The notes beneath the pieces are model-generated. The model saw only the letters and a list, made by a program, of their open reading frames with translations. It searched no databases and was not told the DNA's origin. Shown in pieces: positions 50,464 to 61,332 of a stretch of DNA of 64,000 nt. The number at the start of each line of letters is the position of its first letter. Positions within the stretch are counted from its first letter, which is position 1. The DNA lies in NCBI GenBank assembly GCA_030077755.1, contig JAQJZZ010000010.1, forward strand, positions 62,001-126,000. The letters run 5' to 3'. A program made the position numbers and the translations under genes. The DNA is from Filosporella fistucella (Eukaryota > Ascomycota > Leotiomycetes > Helotiales).

Positions 50464-52854
50464 AAAATGTTACAGGACAAGACGAGGGTGAAGCGAGATA
50501 CAGTCTGTTTGTAGGGGTTAAAGTTAAGTTTCAAGTTTGATGCGATGATGGACTGATTTCGATGTTATCAATACTCTTGGTTCGCAGGAAGAGGATGGAA
50601 GTAGGAGACTGGGTATGACTCCAGCAAGATGGCTTGACCGAGAAGCGCTAGCTGAAAATGGACTGAAATCTGTTGGTGTAACTATAACCTCCAACAAAAA
50701 TTTACACACCACAAAAAAGCATAAGAGGAACCAGGCAATAATAGCGAGAAGAATCTTATTAAGCTCAAATAACTGGTACAAAAGCAAATGACCTCCATTG
50801 AAGTGATATAAATAAGCACTTGCGGTCAGGTGTACAGTGCACTTGATGCTGAAAGATGTTGAAATCCCCCGATCCCACCCTTAAAAACTCTACCATTAGC
50901 TGTTCAGGGTGCCAAAGCTACTGGAAGCCTAAATATTTTCAAAGTCGCCTGAGCGCTCGTTTCAGCGTCCTCTCGCCTGTAGAGAATATAAGACGGTGGG
51001 TATCGTGGTCGTCGTGCTTCTTCTCCGAATCAGCATCATTCTTCAGGACGGGATAACTCACCGATGCCTTTCAAATCGGAGCACAAGTTGTCCCCTAGAT
51101 GGAAATACAGAGGATGGAAGGGTTTCCAGCGACCAAGAGATAGAGCACGTGATAGGCTCATGACAATCTTTTCATTTCCCCAATTCTAACACAGATACAA
51201 CAGTTCAATCGCTGCAATCGATAGGGCTGGAGGAGTATCTTTCATATAGGTCTTAAGATGGGCGTTTTTCAACGCCATAGGTTGTGTTCTCGCAAACCAC
51301 GTACCGATCTATGAATAGTCAAAAAATGGCCTCTCAAGTCCGCCTTGTGCATGTCTCGGCCATTCATTCACTTGAGTCGCCCAAAAAAGCAATGATAATA
51401 ATAAAATGCCAGGCTGTACCTTCTGTATATTTCTTTTCAGAAAATTTGCGACCAGGCAAATTCCTGTTCAGAACATGCTCCTCCCTCGGCTCCTTTTTCT
51501 CATATTGGCAAATGTCGCGAGGTGTACAATGCAGCTCATGGCCCAAGATTGCGCTGTCTCGGACTCCAAATTGACCAGCTACATAGGGTCAAGTTACCAG
51601 GCAGTCCGATACGAACCTCTTTATGGCACCCTAGGGAGTGATGCTCGTTTCAGAAACCGTTTGATATAACGGTTCGGTGTGTGCCGGCGATGGAATTTTG
51701 CTTGGTAATAACACGGTGGATCATCTTGCATTTTATGACACGACTGGTGTAAAGCTCAAAAATGCTATCGTAGGAGGAGGCCGCGAATTGTGCATGTGCT
51801 TTTCGCTTGGACAGAGCTCAAGTGTAAAAGGGGCGATCCAGAGTGATATTTATATATGGATCAATGGGATGGTGGAGGCAGAACTCCGTTAGGGATTGGA
51901 CGTAGATGACATTCTCGCAGGCTCCCATAGATCAGGTGCTTATAAAGCTCTGCCTACTTGTGGTAATGTGGATTTAAGAGCGTTAAAAAACTAACTGGTC
52001 AATAACAGCTATGCAGCCATCTGTCATAGAGGTAATAAGAACGCTAGACAATATCAACGCGAATACTGGCAGGACTACTACCATCACCCAAACAGTTATT
52101 TCATTGTCGACTTTCACTCCTTCCGGTGGCTTCCATTTCATATTATACTGTACCTCGATTCCCCCCATTTTCCTCAGAATTCATCATGATGTGCAATCAA
52201 GGCTCGAGTGCCAGTGCCTACTTGTAAATTACCTTAGAAGTATATGCACCAAGACGTGAACCAACAGCAGGTACTAAGCTACATTTGCTGACATCGATGC
52301 AAAGTCGTAGACTACACAAAGGTCACGCTTATGACGACCAACAACTCTCAGGGCTTGGTAACTATGCAGTCAAGCACCATAGTTACGCAGTTGCTTATTG
52401 GGCTTCCGGCGAGGAGTTTGATGATAATAGGACTTTGCTTGAGTAACAGATGATCAACGAAAGGGAGTCGAAATACAGGTGGTACGGTCATTCAAGAGAT
52501 GAAATGGATATGCAGTCATGCTTGAGATAACAACAAGTAATAAAAAGGAACAAGTCTTGAGCAATGCGATAAGTTGACCAGGATATACCAGAAATATATT
52601 GTTGAAAATGATATCACAATACAAACATCATATCAAGGCACTTGCCGATTAGGAATTAAACAATAGCAGTCACAATTGGATAGTTCGAAGTTTGCTCCTC
52701 TTCGAAGCCCGATTTCCATTCATGATAACGAATTTAACTGGCCCCGCGCTGCGACGCTGTTATTCCGATTTTCAAGGGTATCTCATGCTGCTGAAGATAA
52801 CCATTTGGTAAACATCATCCAGATGAGAGCCCCGTCTTAAAGTATCATTCCATT
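50464..52854. other. 2.4-kb gene-poor region with orphan ORFs
   Basis: No gene can be supported. Three short reading frames look less random than the background. Plus strand 51475-51669 begins with a signal-peptide-like MLLPRLLFLILANVARC. Plus strand 51665-51892 runs 75 codons in the next frame (CAGDGILLGNNTVDHLAFYD). Minus strand 52168-51983 encodes a possible single TM segment (VMVVVLPVFALILSSVLI). They could be fragments of lost genes, consistent with pseudogenes on both sides, or chance. Confidence 0.4.
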
Positions 52855-53640
52855 TCACCATGCCATGGAGTCGGCACTCAGGTTGAACAACGCCCTTTCA
52901 CACTCATTTTCTTCCAGATATCTGTCTGCGCCCGCTTTCATCAAGAACTAATACCACCAATAGCCTTCAGGCAAACATCGCAACGCTGTCGTGTACTCCC
53001 AGAACCCTGGGTACCACCCAGCAGATTCCCAATCCAGCAAACCAGTGACCTGAGCTTGGTCATCCACAAGAATGTTGTGATGTTTAATGCCACTGTGTGT
53101 GAAATAGACGCCAGGTCGCTGTAAGGATTGGAGCTTCCTTGCACTGGCTAGAAAATCTTCACACACAGCTTCTGAATTGAGAGAGTTGCGTGCAGCTGAG
53201 AGTAAATACTCGTGGAACTCTTTGGCTGTGTCGCAGGGGCGGATGGTGTGATTTGGTACTCGAATGCTTCTGATTCCTCCACTAGTGATTGAGCAGAAGC
53301 GTTCCTCACCCCACGGGCTCTTCCAATGCCGAATCGTCGACGAATAGAGCTTGAGGTCTGTAAGAGCTGCATTCATGGCATCTGGGCTGAGCAATTTGTA
53401 TGCTTGGCCAATTCCGCGACTAGGAAGTCGTGTTCCGTCGGACCATTTCAACAATCGGCCGAAAGGGGAGGGACGATTTGGAGGTCAAATGGGTATCCGA
53501 GCCATGGACAATACCGGTGATACGAGAACATTACAAGCAGGCGATGTATCTATCCCCAAATTCGGCGGATAATAGGATGGCTAGCGGTTGGTGTGCCGGG
53601 GATTTCGCTAGCTACTCGCGCCGGGGAAGTATGTCTAGGC
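52855..53640 (-). pseudogene. Aminoglycoside phosphotransferase (APH)-family kinase, inactivated
   Basis: The C-terminal lobe of an APH/choline-kinase-like protein is readable from about 53454 (YSSTIRHWKSPWGEERFCS, FTHSGIKHHNILVDD, LLDWESAGWYPGFWEYTTAL). An in-frame TAG follows GYWWY at about 52948-52950, yet the same frame then continues with family-like ...RYLEENECERALFNL...SMAW to a TGA at 52855. The normal HGDxxxxN catalytic loop reads HSGIKHHN, so the catalytic Asp is lost. The N-terminal ATP-binding lobe cannot be assembled: frames above 53454 are broken by stops and there is no ATG at the head of the frame. Conclusion: a dead gene of a family greatly expanded in filamentous fungi. Confidence 0.82.
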
Positions 53641-54218
53641 AACCACGTGAAGGTTGGCAGGAGAATTAATGGTATCCAGGAAGCAGGCATCGAAAATGGG
53701 TCTTGCGGCTGTTCGATTGGGTAGAGTGAACAAGCCTACTCGTGTGCGTGTAGGCGTAGTTAATATGTGAGGCAGGTCAAATAGCTTCAGTTGGCTCCGT
53801 GTCCATAACTTCACGACCAAAGACGATTCGAAGCTCAAAAAGTGCAATAGTAAGTTTTGCGGCCTGCTATGTGCCGGTGCGCACTCGATATCGAATTGTT
53901 AGTGCTAGACTATTGTTCGAGTATTGCGCAGCATACTTCTCCTTAGACAGAGGGAAATCGAATTGTTGCCACCGGCCAGGAGTATTGACTTTTGCGACAA
54001 TGGTGGGTGCCTGGAAGACATAACTAAAATTGGAGCCTTGCCAATAATCCTATAATTACCCATCAAGTTAGAAACCTTGACTTGTTTCGCAACCCCTTCA
54101 CCAGGGTCAGCACATCATATCTCCACGAGTCCTCTACCGTCCACAGAATCCCCTACCACCATTCGAGACGATCAGCAGTAATCGATTGTATCAACCTGCT
54201 CCCTCTCAAAGCACTACC
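53641..54218. other. Intergenic / possible 5' remains of the APH pseudogene
   Basis: Minus-strand fragments here may be remnants of the missing N-lobe but cannot be aligned by eye. The right end is the leader of the gene at 54219. Confidence 0.35.
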
Positions 54219-54716
54219 ATGTATCTGGCTGATCTAAAACCTGGTGGTCTTTATGTACTCCTCTTCATACGTGATTTTCCTCCACGGGAAGACGACTTCC
54301 ATTGGGCTCTTTATCTCCACGAAGATGCTGTCAACGGCGGTACCAAATACCACATCAGAAACGAGGGGGAAGGATGGATGACTGATTATGGACACACCCT
54401 CGCCATACTCAAAGAGTTCCTTTTGGTGGGCCACTTCCGCATCGCCGATATACCCTCAGGCTGGGAACAGTATGTGGATCAGATCCTCCGAAGCTATGAC
54501 GATCGCATAAATGTGCCAGGAAACACCTGTAAAGTCTGGCTCTTCTGGGTGCTTGAGGCCCTGAGACATGAGAAGGATGGACATATTCTCTTGAAATGCA
54601 ATGATTTGACTGCACTAGAAAGAGAAATCAAGGATTGGGGTAATGTTGAAGCCGACGGTGCTGCTATGAATAAACAGCCTCGAGCTCTGGCAGCTTCTCA
54701 GATTTGTGGTCTCTAA
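54219..54716 (+). CDS. Small fungal protein, DUF6914-like
   Basis: Intronless, 165 aa. The pattern of an N-terminal MYL..., DDFHWALYLHEDA, TKYHIRNEGEGW, FLLVGHFRIADI and a later CKVWLFWVLEAL resembles the uncharacterised fungal DUF6914 family; this is a recollection of pattern, not a search. No signal peptide, membrane segment or catalytic motif is evident. The first ATG of the frame is 54219, with ACC before it. It stands alone between the APH pseudogene and the NDUFB7 gene. Confidence 0.65.
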   Translation: MYLADLKPGGLYVLLFIRDFPPREDDFHWALYLHEDAVNGGTKYHIRNEGEGWMTDYGHTLAILKEFLLVGHFRIADIPSGWEQYVDQILRSYDDRINVPGNTCKVWLFWVLEALRHEKDGHILLKCNDLTALEREIKDWGNVEADGAAMNKQPRALAASQICGL

Positions 54717-55461
54717 GACTGAGATTCTAAAACGTGGGTCTACAATGACCGTTTCTCTGAGTGCAAGGGTTCTAACACGAAAACGTAGTACACCGTGCTA
54801 GGTCATTCACCGCAGATGGCACGATTATGACAATGGTCAATTTCTTATCTTGGAGGAAAGGAATGCAACGAAGGACATTAAATTGGGGCATGAATGGGGG
54901 CATCTAGGATAGTCGCGATAAATTGAGCATCATCAAATGAGCAAAAAGGAATTCACAACAGCAGGGCTTTCCCTTCCCAATCTGCAAATTAAAACAGTGT
55001 CTCCTGAGCCTCCATAACCATTGAAGAGATTCGGTCCTTGTTCATGTGAATGAAAAACATTCAGTTGACTGTAAGAAATCAGAGATATCGTACGAAATAC
55101 CTGCAGGTATGACACTATTTGAAAGGCTGCCTTGTATTTTCATTGATCGGTTTGAGTGGTACTAATCTCAAACCGGTGGCAGATGACACTTGCTATAAAT
55201 TTGCCACATCCTTCAAATATATCATTTCAGAGGATTACAAGCATTCAGTTCTGATAAAGAGGAATGTGCAAATGGATACTTCTATAAGGTCGAGATTGTT
55301 GTTGATATCTAGAAATCAATGTCCATAAAGTACTACAAAGCAGCCTCGCATGACTAATCAAGCGCTAAACCGTCTCCGTCGCCTGTTGAAGCATCCGAAG
55401 CTTGACCTCACCCCAAGCTCGCCGTTGCCATTGATCCCAGCAATACCAGAAAACTACAATC
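54717..55461. other. Intergenic upstream of NDUFB7
   Basis: No gene seen in 745 bp. Confidence 0.5.
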
Positions 55462-55869
55462 ATGACTGTCGTAGAAACTGTCAAGTCTGCCGTAGGGCTC
55501 AGCAGCGGACCACCTGGTTTGTCTTCTAACCTTTGAGACTCAATTGGAATTGCTAACACCCGATGCAGCAGCGACAAGAGCGCAAATGAGTGAAGCCAAA
55601 CTCCCACTCGCATACCGTGACAGCTGCGCGAATCTCCTCATACCACTCAATCGATGTCGATACGAAGAATACTATCTGCCATGGAAGTGCGAGGTGAGTT
55701 TGGGCCGAGCCAATGGCAACCGGTACAGCAGGTTGGAATTTGGGCTGACGATTCGGGCACACAGACAGAAAGACACAGCTACGAGAAATGCCAGTATGAG
55801 GAATTCAAGAAGCGGGTTGCGAAGATGGATGAATTACGGGCTGCTAAGAATGGAGAACGAAGCAATTGA
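55462..55869 (+). CDS. NDUFB7: Mitochondrial complex I subunit NDUFB7 (B18)
   Basis: Accessory subunit of NADH:ubiquinone oxidoreductase located on the intermembrane-space side. Exons 55462-55516, 55569-55693 and 55765-55869, introns of 52 and 71 nt, 94 aa. After AKLPLAYRDSCANLLIPLNRC the cysteines follow C-x9-C-x10-C-x9-C (the last pair in CETERHSYEKC), the CHCH pattern imported by the Mia40 disulfide relay; there is no cleavable presequence. The short first exon (MTVVETVKSAVGLSSGPP) is assigned from its GT donor and in-frame joining; the rest is certain. The gene is too fragmented to appear as one ORF. Confidence 0.95.
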
Positions 55870-56784
55870 AGGAAGGGCACTTTGTACATATCGCGAAGGG
55901 AATACAACGGTTTTGAAGCATATATTTTGCCAGTTTATTGTCTTGTGGACAAATGGTTGGAAATCGGTACTGGAGATCATATCGATATTTACTGCAAGAG
56001 TGGAAAGGAATTCCTCTAAGGGGAAGTATTCGAAGCTCTGACAATCACGACAAGAATGGCGTTTGCGAGGAGATAACACGAAAACCTTAGGACTATGAAA
56101 CGATGGAACGAATACAACCAACTACAACTTGGACACCGCATTCTTCAGATACAAGAGAGAAATTGTTATTAGCAGATGGTGCTAATCATCTGTTGGATCT
56201 GCTTTGCCAATGCACCGCCCGCCATTTTCACTCTGTCAAATACTCTGGCAAGAGCCATTCAGGCTCTTGCAGAAGTGTCACCGCCACCCGAATGCTTAGA
56301 GTTCTCGAATATCAAATCTCCAGTTTCCTAACGTGTTTAATAGTCTGTTTGAAGTAATGAGCATTCGGGAAACGAGGTTTGAGGACTACCCCGCCTTGCA
56401 TCCCTCCTGCTCCTATGGACCAGGAGCTTGCTCATTTGCGTTTCTGAGGTTCTCCTTATGGTTGCATTTGTTGAGAGGTCATTTTTATGTCGTTTGCAAG
56501 TTCAATTGCTACAAGATGGATGACATGTTCAGACCGGAATTTATATGATCAAGCAGAAATTTTGCTGGTTCCAACCCATCTGCCAGGCTATGATATTTAC
56601 AGATTCATGTCTTGCTAGGTTTTGGGGAAGCACATCATATTTGAATCTCATTTCCGTCTCAACATGGGAATTCATTCGAGTTGTTTCTATATTGGACAGA
56701 CGCAATCCAAGGAAGGCATTTGTATTCTGAAGAAAAACGCCCTGCTTGGACTCAATCTTGCCCTTAACAGTCTCACCTACTCCT
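55870..56784. other. Gene-free region downstream of NDUFB7
   Basis: 915 bp between convergent genes. No supported ORF. Confidence 0.5.
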
Positions 56785-57552
56785 CTACTTCTTTTTTGGC
56801 AGACTCCTCAAAAGATTTTCCAGCATTCCAATCCCAGCTTTGACGCCATCCAGTACATGTACTCTCTTCGCCTGCTCTTCTCCCAGCTCCTCCACCAAAG
56901 CCTCCTCCACAATCGCATCTAGGCCCACCATTCCAGCGCATCCCAAACATACAACACTCACATCTTTATCCTTCACCAACCTTTTCGTTGCATCCATCAT
57001 CTTTTTTCTTACTTCTTCCGACGGGGCAGTATGCAATTCAATAGCCGTCAATCCCGTGGTCTCCACACCTTTAAATCTCCCACTTTCGCCACCTCTCACA
57101 TCCAGGAATCCCTTGACTCCATCCGAAAGGGCTGTCTCCCAATATGTTCCTGTACTTACTATGCCGAATTTCATGGTCTTCCCTGTATCATGGTCCGTCA
57201 TTGGGAGCAATGAAAGTGATGTCGAGATGCTGGACTCGAAAATACCCGTCACGTGTACCCCAGCTGGTACAGCCTTTTGTAACATGCCCACTAATGGATG
57301 AACACTGTAACATGCTACCAAGAATGCGTCGTACAAGTTGAAGTATTGCTTGACATCCTTAAAGACCACCTTTGCGGATTCAAGAGCATCATCCTCATTG
57401 TTGATGCTAGAGGGTCCTGATGGAGCAGTGTATGTAGTGATAACCGTTGAAGTTGGGAATTGAGAAGTCAAGTCGAGTATCATTTGATCCACGGTGTCTG
57501 TCATAGACTTGGAAGAGTTCGGATTGATGATGAGGAGCTTTGGAGCTGCCAT
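56785..57552 (-). CDS. Asp/Glu (hydantoin) racemase family protein, DCG1-like
   Basis: Intronless, 255 aa, cofactor-independent racemase fold. It begins with LLIINPNSSKSMTDTVD, the family's first strand. The two cysteines that act as acid and base are visible in FLVACYSVHP and VVCLGCAGM. Yeast Dcg1 sits in the allantoin (DAL) gene cluster and is nitrogen-regulated; bacterial members racemise 5-substituted hydantoins. Function in this fungus is not established; a link to purine/ureide metabolism is possible but the xanthine dehydrogenase is 10 kb away. It is divergent from ARP2 with 320 bp between the starts. Confidence 0.92.
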   Translation of the reverse strand: MAAPKLLIINPNSSKSMTDTVDQMILDLTSQFPTSTVITTYTAPSGPSSINNEDDALESAKVVFKDVKQYFNLYDAFLVACYSVHPLVGMLQKAVPAGVHVTGIFESSISTSLSLLPMTDHDTGKTMKFGIVSTGTYWETALSDGVKGFLDVRGGESGRFKGVETTGLTAIELHTAPSEEVRKKMMDATKRLVKDKDVSVVCLGCAGMVGLDAIVEEALVEELGEEQAKRVHVLDGVKAGIGMLENLLRSLPKKK

Positions 57553-57872
57553 TTTTAGGTGATGGCCGGGAAATTTATATATCGCTAAAGAAAATAAGTC
57601 AAAACTCTATTTACAGTTAAAATCAAGTTCGAAAATGTATTATCCGGGATTGGTTCTGGTTTGTAAAAATATGCAAAAAGCTTGAATATCCCAAAACAGT
57701 AATTGTGAGGCTAAAATCGTAGTGTAGCCTCGTCAGCGGGGAAGCACCTTCTCGCTACGGCTGCCTGGATCGTCCAAGAACGTCACCCATCCTCGTCAAC
57801 CTTCCCCCACCAACCTCAACTCCACCACTTCGTACTTTACTCTAACCTCACGACCTCGAAATATCTGCAATT
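57553..57872. promoter_or_regulatory. Divergent promoter, DCG1-like / ARP2
   Basis: 320 bp between start codons. The half next to ARP2 is C/T-rich (CCTCACGACCTCG), as is common in housekeeping fungal leaders. No specific motif assigned. Confidence 0.45.
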
Positions 57873-59195
57873 ATGGCGGAACCTCCAATAGGTAATTCTG
57901 ATCCTTGGGTCATCCGCAAACTGAGTACTAATCTCAGTCACAGTACTGGACGGAGGAACCGGATTCCTCAAGGTTGGCTACGCAGCACAAGTATGCGCCG
58001 CCCCCCACAATGTCTCAATCCCCTCGATACTGACCCGTTCTAAAGAACTTCCCCGAATTTCAATACCCCTCCATCGTCGGCCGACCCATCTTGCGTTCTG
58101 AAGAAAAGGGCAATGATGGCCTGGTCATCAAGGATATCATGTGTGGAGACGAAGCAGCAGCCGCAAGAACAATGTTGCAGGTCTCGTATCCTATGGAGAA
58201 CGGCATTGTGAAGAAATGGGATGATATGCAGCATCTATGGGATTACACATTCTTTGAGAAGATGAAGATTGATCCTACGGGGCGCAAGATCTTGCTTACG
58301 GAGCCACCGATGAATCCACTCAAGAATCGAGAACAGATGTGCGAGGTCATGTTTGAGAGATATCAGTTTGGAGGCGTGTATGTGGCTATTCAAGCTGTAC
58401 TGGCACTTTATGCGCAAGGTTTGTGGTCTGTGTGTATGTGCCAATTTCATGCTGACAGCAATAGGTCTAAGCTCCGGAGTTGTTGTTGATTCTGGAGATG
58501 GAGTTACCCATATCGTGCCTGTGTATGAATCAGTTGTGCTTAACCATCTTACTCGCCGTCTGGACGTTGCTGGTAGAGATGTTACTCGCAATCTGATTGC
58601 TCTCCTTCTCCGCCGCGGATATGCCCTTAACAGAACCGCCGATTTCGAGACTGTGCGGCAGATCAAAGAGAAGCTATGCTACGTTTCATACGATTTGGAA
58701 TTGGATCAAAGATTGAGTGAAGATACAACTGTTCTGGTAGAGAGTTACACACTGCCAGATGGTCGAGTCATCCGAGTCGGAAGTGAGCGTTTCGAAGCCC
58801 CAGAATGCCTCTTCCAACCCCATCTCGTCGATGTCGAACAACCCGGTATCGCCGAGTTCCTGTTCAACACGATCCAAGCTGCTGATGTTGATGTCCGTTC
58901 ATCTCTTTTCAAAGCCATTGTTCTCTCTGGTGGAAGCAGCATGTACCCTGGTCTCCCATCCAGATTAGAAAAGGAATTGAAGCAATTGTGGCTCACGAAA
59001 GTACTTGGTGGAAATCCGGAACGATTGAGCAAGTTTAAGGTACGAATTGAGGATCCACCACGGAGAAGGCATATGGTTTTCCTAGGTGGAGCTGTGTTGG
59101 CGAATATCATGGCGGACAAGGAGAACATGTGGATAAGTAAACAGGAGTGGGAGGAACAGGGGCCCCGAGTACTAGAGAAACTAGGTCCTAGATAA
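57873..59195 (+). CDS. arp2: Actin-related protein 2 (ARP2), Arp2/3 complex
   Basis: Actin-fold subunit that with Arp3 forms the seed of branched actin filaments for endocytic patches. Exons 57873-57891, 57944-57990, 58046-58418 and 58465-59195; introns 46-55 nt; 389 aa, the normal length. Exon 1 is only 19 nt (MAEPPI plus one base). The phosphate-binding [69 protein letters not shown] and [13 protein letters not shown] are intact. [12 protein letters not shown] is the ARP2-specific segment separating it from actin and ARP3. Confidence 0.97.
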
Positions 59196-59845
59196 GTGTG
59201 TATGAGCGAAAATAAAATTGCTGATTTTTTTGCTTCGTTTTTTGGGGTTTTTGTGTACGTGGTGTTGATGACTTCGGATCGGAGAATCCGCCTACCGATA
59301 ATATTTGGCGGGAAGAACAAGGACGTGGAGTGCTCGAGAAAGTGTGGAAGAACAAAGGTCTTTACAGAAGGAGTCGATCTCCAGGGCTCTCCAGGTGAAT
59401 TAGATGTGGAAATTTTGCCTGTTTAATCCGGCGGTATTCAAATATCTATACTACGTTGCCTTCCGGATCTTTATATTCAGTCGCATGTACTCCTATTTAT
59501 AGTACAATCTGTTTGCTATCTCTAACACGGCTCTTCTGGTACAACTGCTTCCATAGTACGCCTTTGTACACTCGAGGATACAGAATGTTCACGCCTTGCG
59601 ACGAAGTATTGCAGTACATTAGCATAGCCTCGTCGTCTTAGAGCAGAAGGGGCATTTTGGGACCACCAGTGGCTGAAATAATATTCATGTAGCGCATTGC
59701 CGTTGTAGGACTCTAGAGCATTTTACGGTGTAGAATTTGAGGAATTCCCTGCGATAGGTGTGTAGTTCGCTCACAGATTATTCAAGCAATGATATAATTA
59801 TACCAGAATCTAGTTTGATTTCTAACTCTCTCCGCGCGTTGGCTG
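59196..59845. other. Convergent intergenic region
   Basis: 650 bp between ARP2 and the gene at 59846; no gene seen. Confidence 0.5.
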
Positions 59846-60871
59846 CTATTCTTTGCCTTCCATTTCATAGTACTCCGCGAATTCAATTTCCCACATTAAC
59901 TTGTTCATATTTTTTGCTGCTTCAACATAGTATGAGTCCGGTTTCCCATGACACTCAATCATGTCGAGCATGTCTCTCCATTTCAACCACCTCGTTAGCG
60001 TGACCCCTTCTGATTTCTCACCGTTCCATAACAATCCCTGTGGGAGGATACGAGGATCACTAAAGGTACTATTGGAGGCCTCGCACGTATGACCACAACC
60101 CTTCAACCGAAAGCTCATGTCCGGAGTATGCGGGGGATTTAGATTTTGATCATACACATCAATTGCTCCAAAAAATCTGATACCAGCGACAGACATCCAG
60201 AAACAGGCGATGTGAAGGTTCCATCGGGGTTTTTTGCATTCGCAAAAGAATGAAAATTCTGCTTCTGGGTATGGACATTCGCATGGCACCTCAAATGCCT
60301 TGCCCATCACTGATAATATCCAATCCGCAGATTTGAAAATCGAATCTCGCATTAGCCGCGCATAGAGACCAATGCCTGTAATTGGAGCCTCGTCATAGTT
60401 CTCGGGATCTGTAGGTCATTAACATCAAGACATGTAGAGTATTCAACACCAACAAACGTTTGACTAACCATTGTGCCGATTCGATAGCCAGAAGGCCTGT
60501 CCAAGAGGATGTTCGAGAAGAAACGCAACGAATTCAGCCAGAGATTCTTGTCCTGGGCTATTGAAGGGTATTTGCACAGAGATGTTATCAAGCATAGCCC
60601 ATAACACAGCCGGAAATTCGACGTGGAGTGTTTTAAAATGGAGAAGCTTGTCGTGGTCTTCGTTCAATGCCTCTGTGCTTTTGTCGGAGAATAGGTGGGA
60701 TATAAGTGATGCCGCAAACTCGGGACTAAGCATCGCGTCTGGCTGGCAGATTTCGCTGAGTTTCTCGAACATGTCGTTGCTAAAGTCATGTTCAAAGATT
60801 TCAAAGGGAATCTCCAGCTTGATTGCGTGTATTCGAGGAGAGGATCGAGAAGTTAGTGGATCTGGAATCAT
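59846..60871 (-). CDS. Hypothetical protein, unrecognised
   Basis: Two exons, 60469-60871 and 59846-60408, separated by a 60-nt intron (GTTAGT donor, CTACAG acceptor); splicing gives 321 aa and joins SNRHNG to PENYDEAPITGIGLYARLMRD. I do not recognise the family. It is soluble, with no signal peptide or TM, mildly acidic and Trp-rich, with a Cys cluster (VPCECPYPE, FFCECKKP) mid-C-terminal half and WNGEKSEGVTLTRWLKWRDML near the end. The pattern of helices could fit one of the large fungal DUF families such as DUF3632, but that is a guess. Confidence 0.65.
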
Positions 60872-61332
60872 ACTGGAGAATGAATGTTGAAATTATACTG
60901 TAAAAGTGTAGCTTGCCGAAAAAAGAATTGTCTCAATGATGGTGCTTCTGTGTTGTTTCCCTACGGGAGTTGGAGGTAGGAACTACCATCTCTTTCCCTA
61001 CATAGTTCCAACTTCCCACAACGTAAAGGGGGGCAGGGGCACTGTGCAAGAAATATCCGCAGTGCAAAGAAGCCAACCCATTAAAGTTGATGCATTATAT
61101 AAACGATCCAGATACTTGGGCAGTCGTGAAGAGTTCAGCTTGCAACGAAAGTTTGCTTGTACTCCTTGACAAAAGGAATTTCATAAACAAGTTGATGAAC
61201 GCAGTATATTCTGAACCTCTATTCCGTGCACCATCGCTTTCAAAATTCAATTGTTGGAGAATTCTTTTTACCGACGACACTTACTCTAGCCTCTTGCAAG
61301 CGTTTCACTCTCAACTAGGGAGCAACCACGCT
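60872..61332. other. Intergenic
   Basis: 461 bp, upstream of the hypothetical gene and downstream of the FAD monooxygenase. No gene seen. Confidence 0.5.

Noticed and set aside
53430..53669. Plus-strand ORF (DLEVKWVSEPW...) opposite the APH pseudogene
   Set aside because: Looks protein-like but lies within decayed sequence of the minus-strand APH gene and has no recognisable family.
55365..55613. Minus-strand 82-aa ORF with signal-peptide-like start and a hydrophobic segment
   Set aside because: It overlaps exons 1 and 2 of the well-supported NDUFB7 gene on the opposite strand; considered chance.
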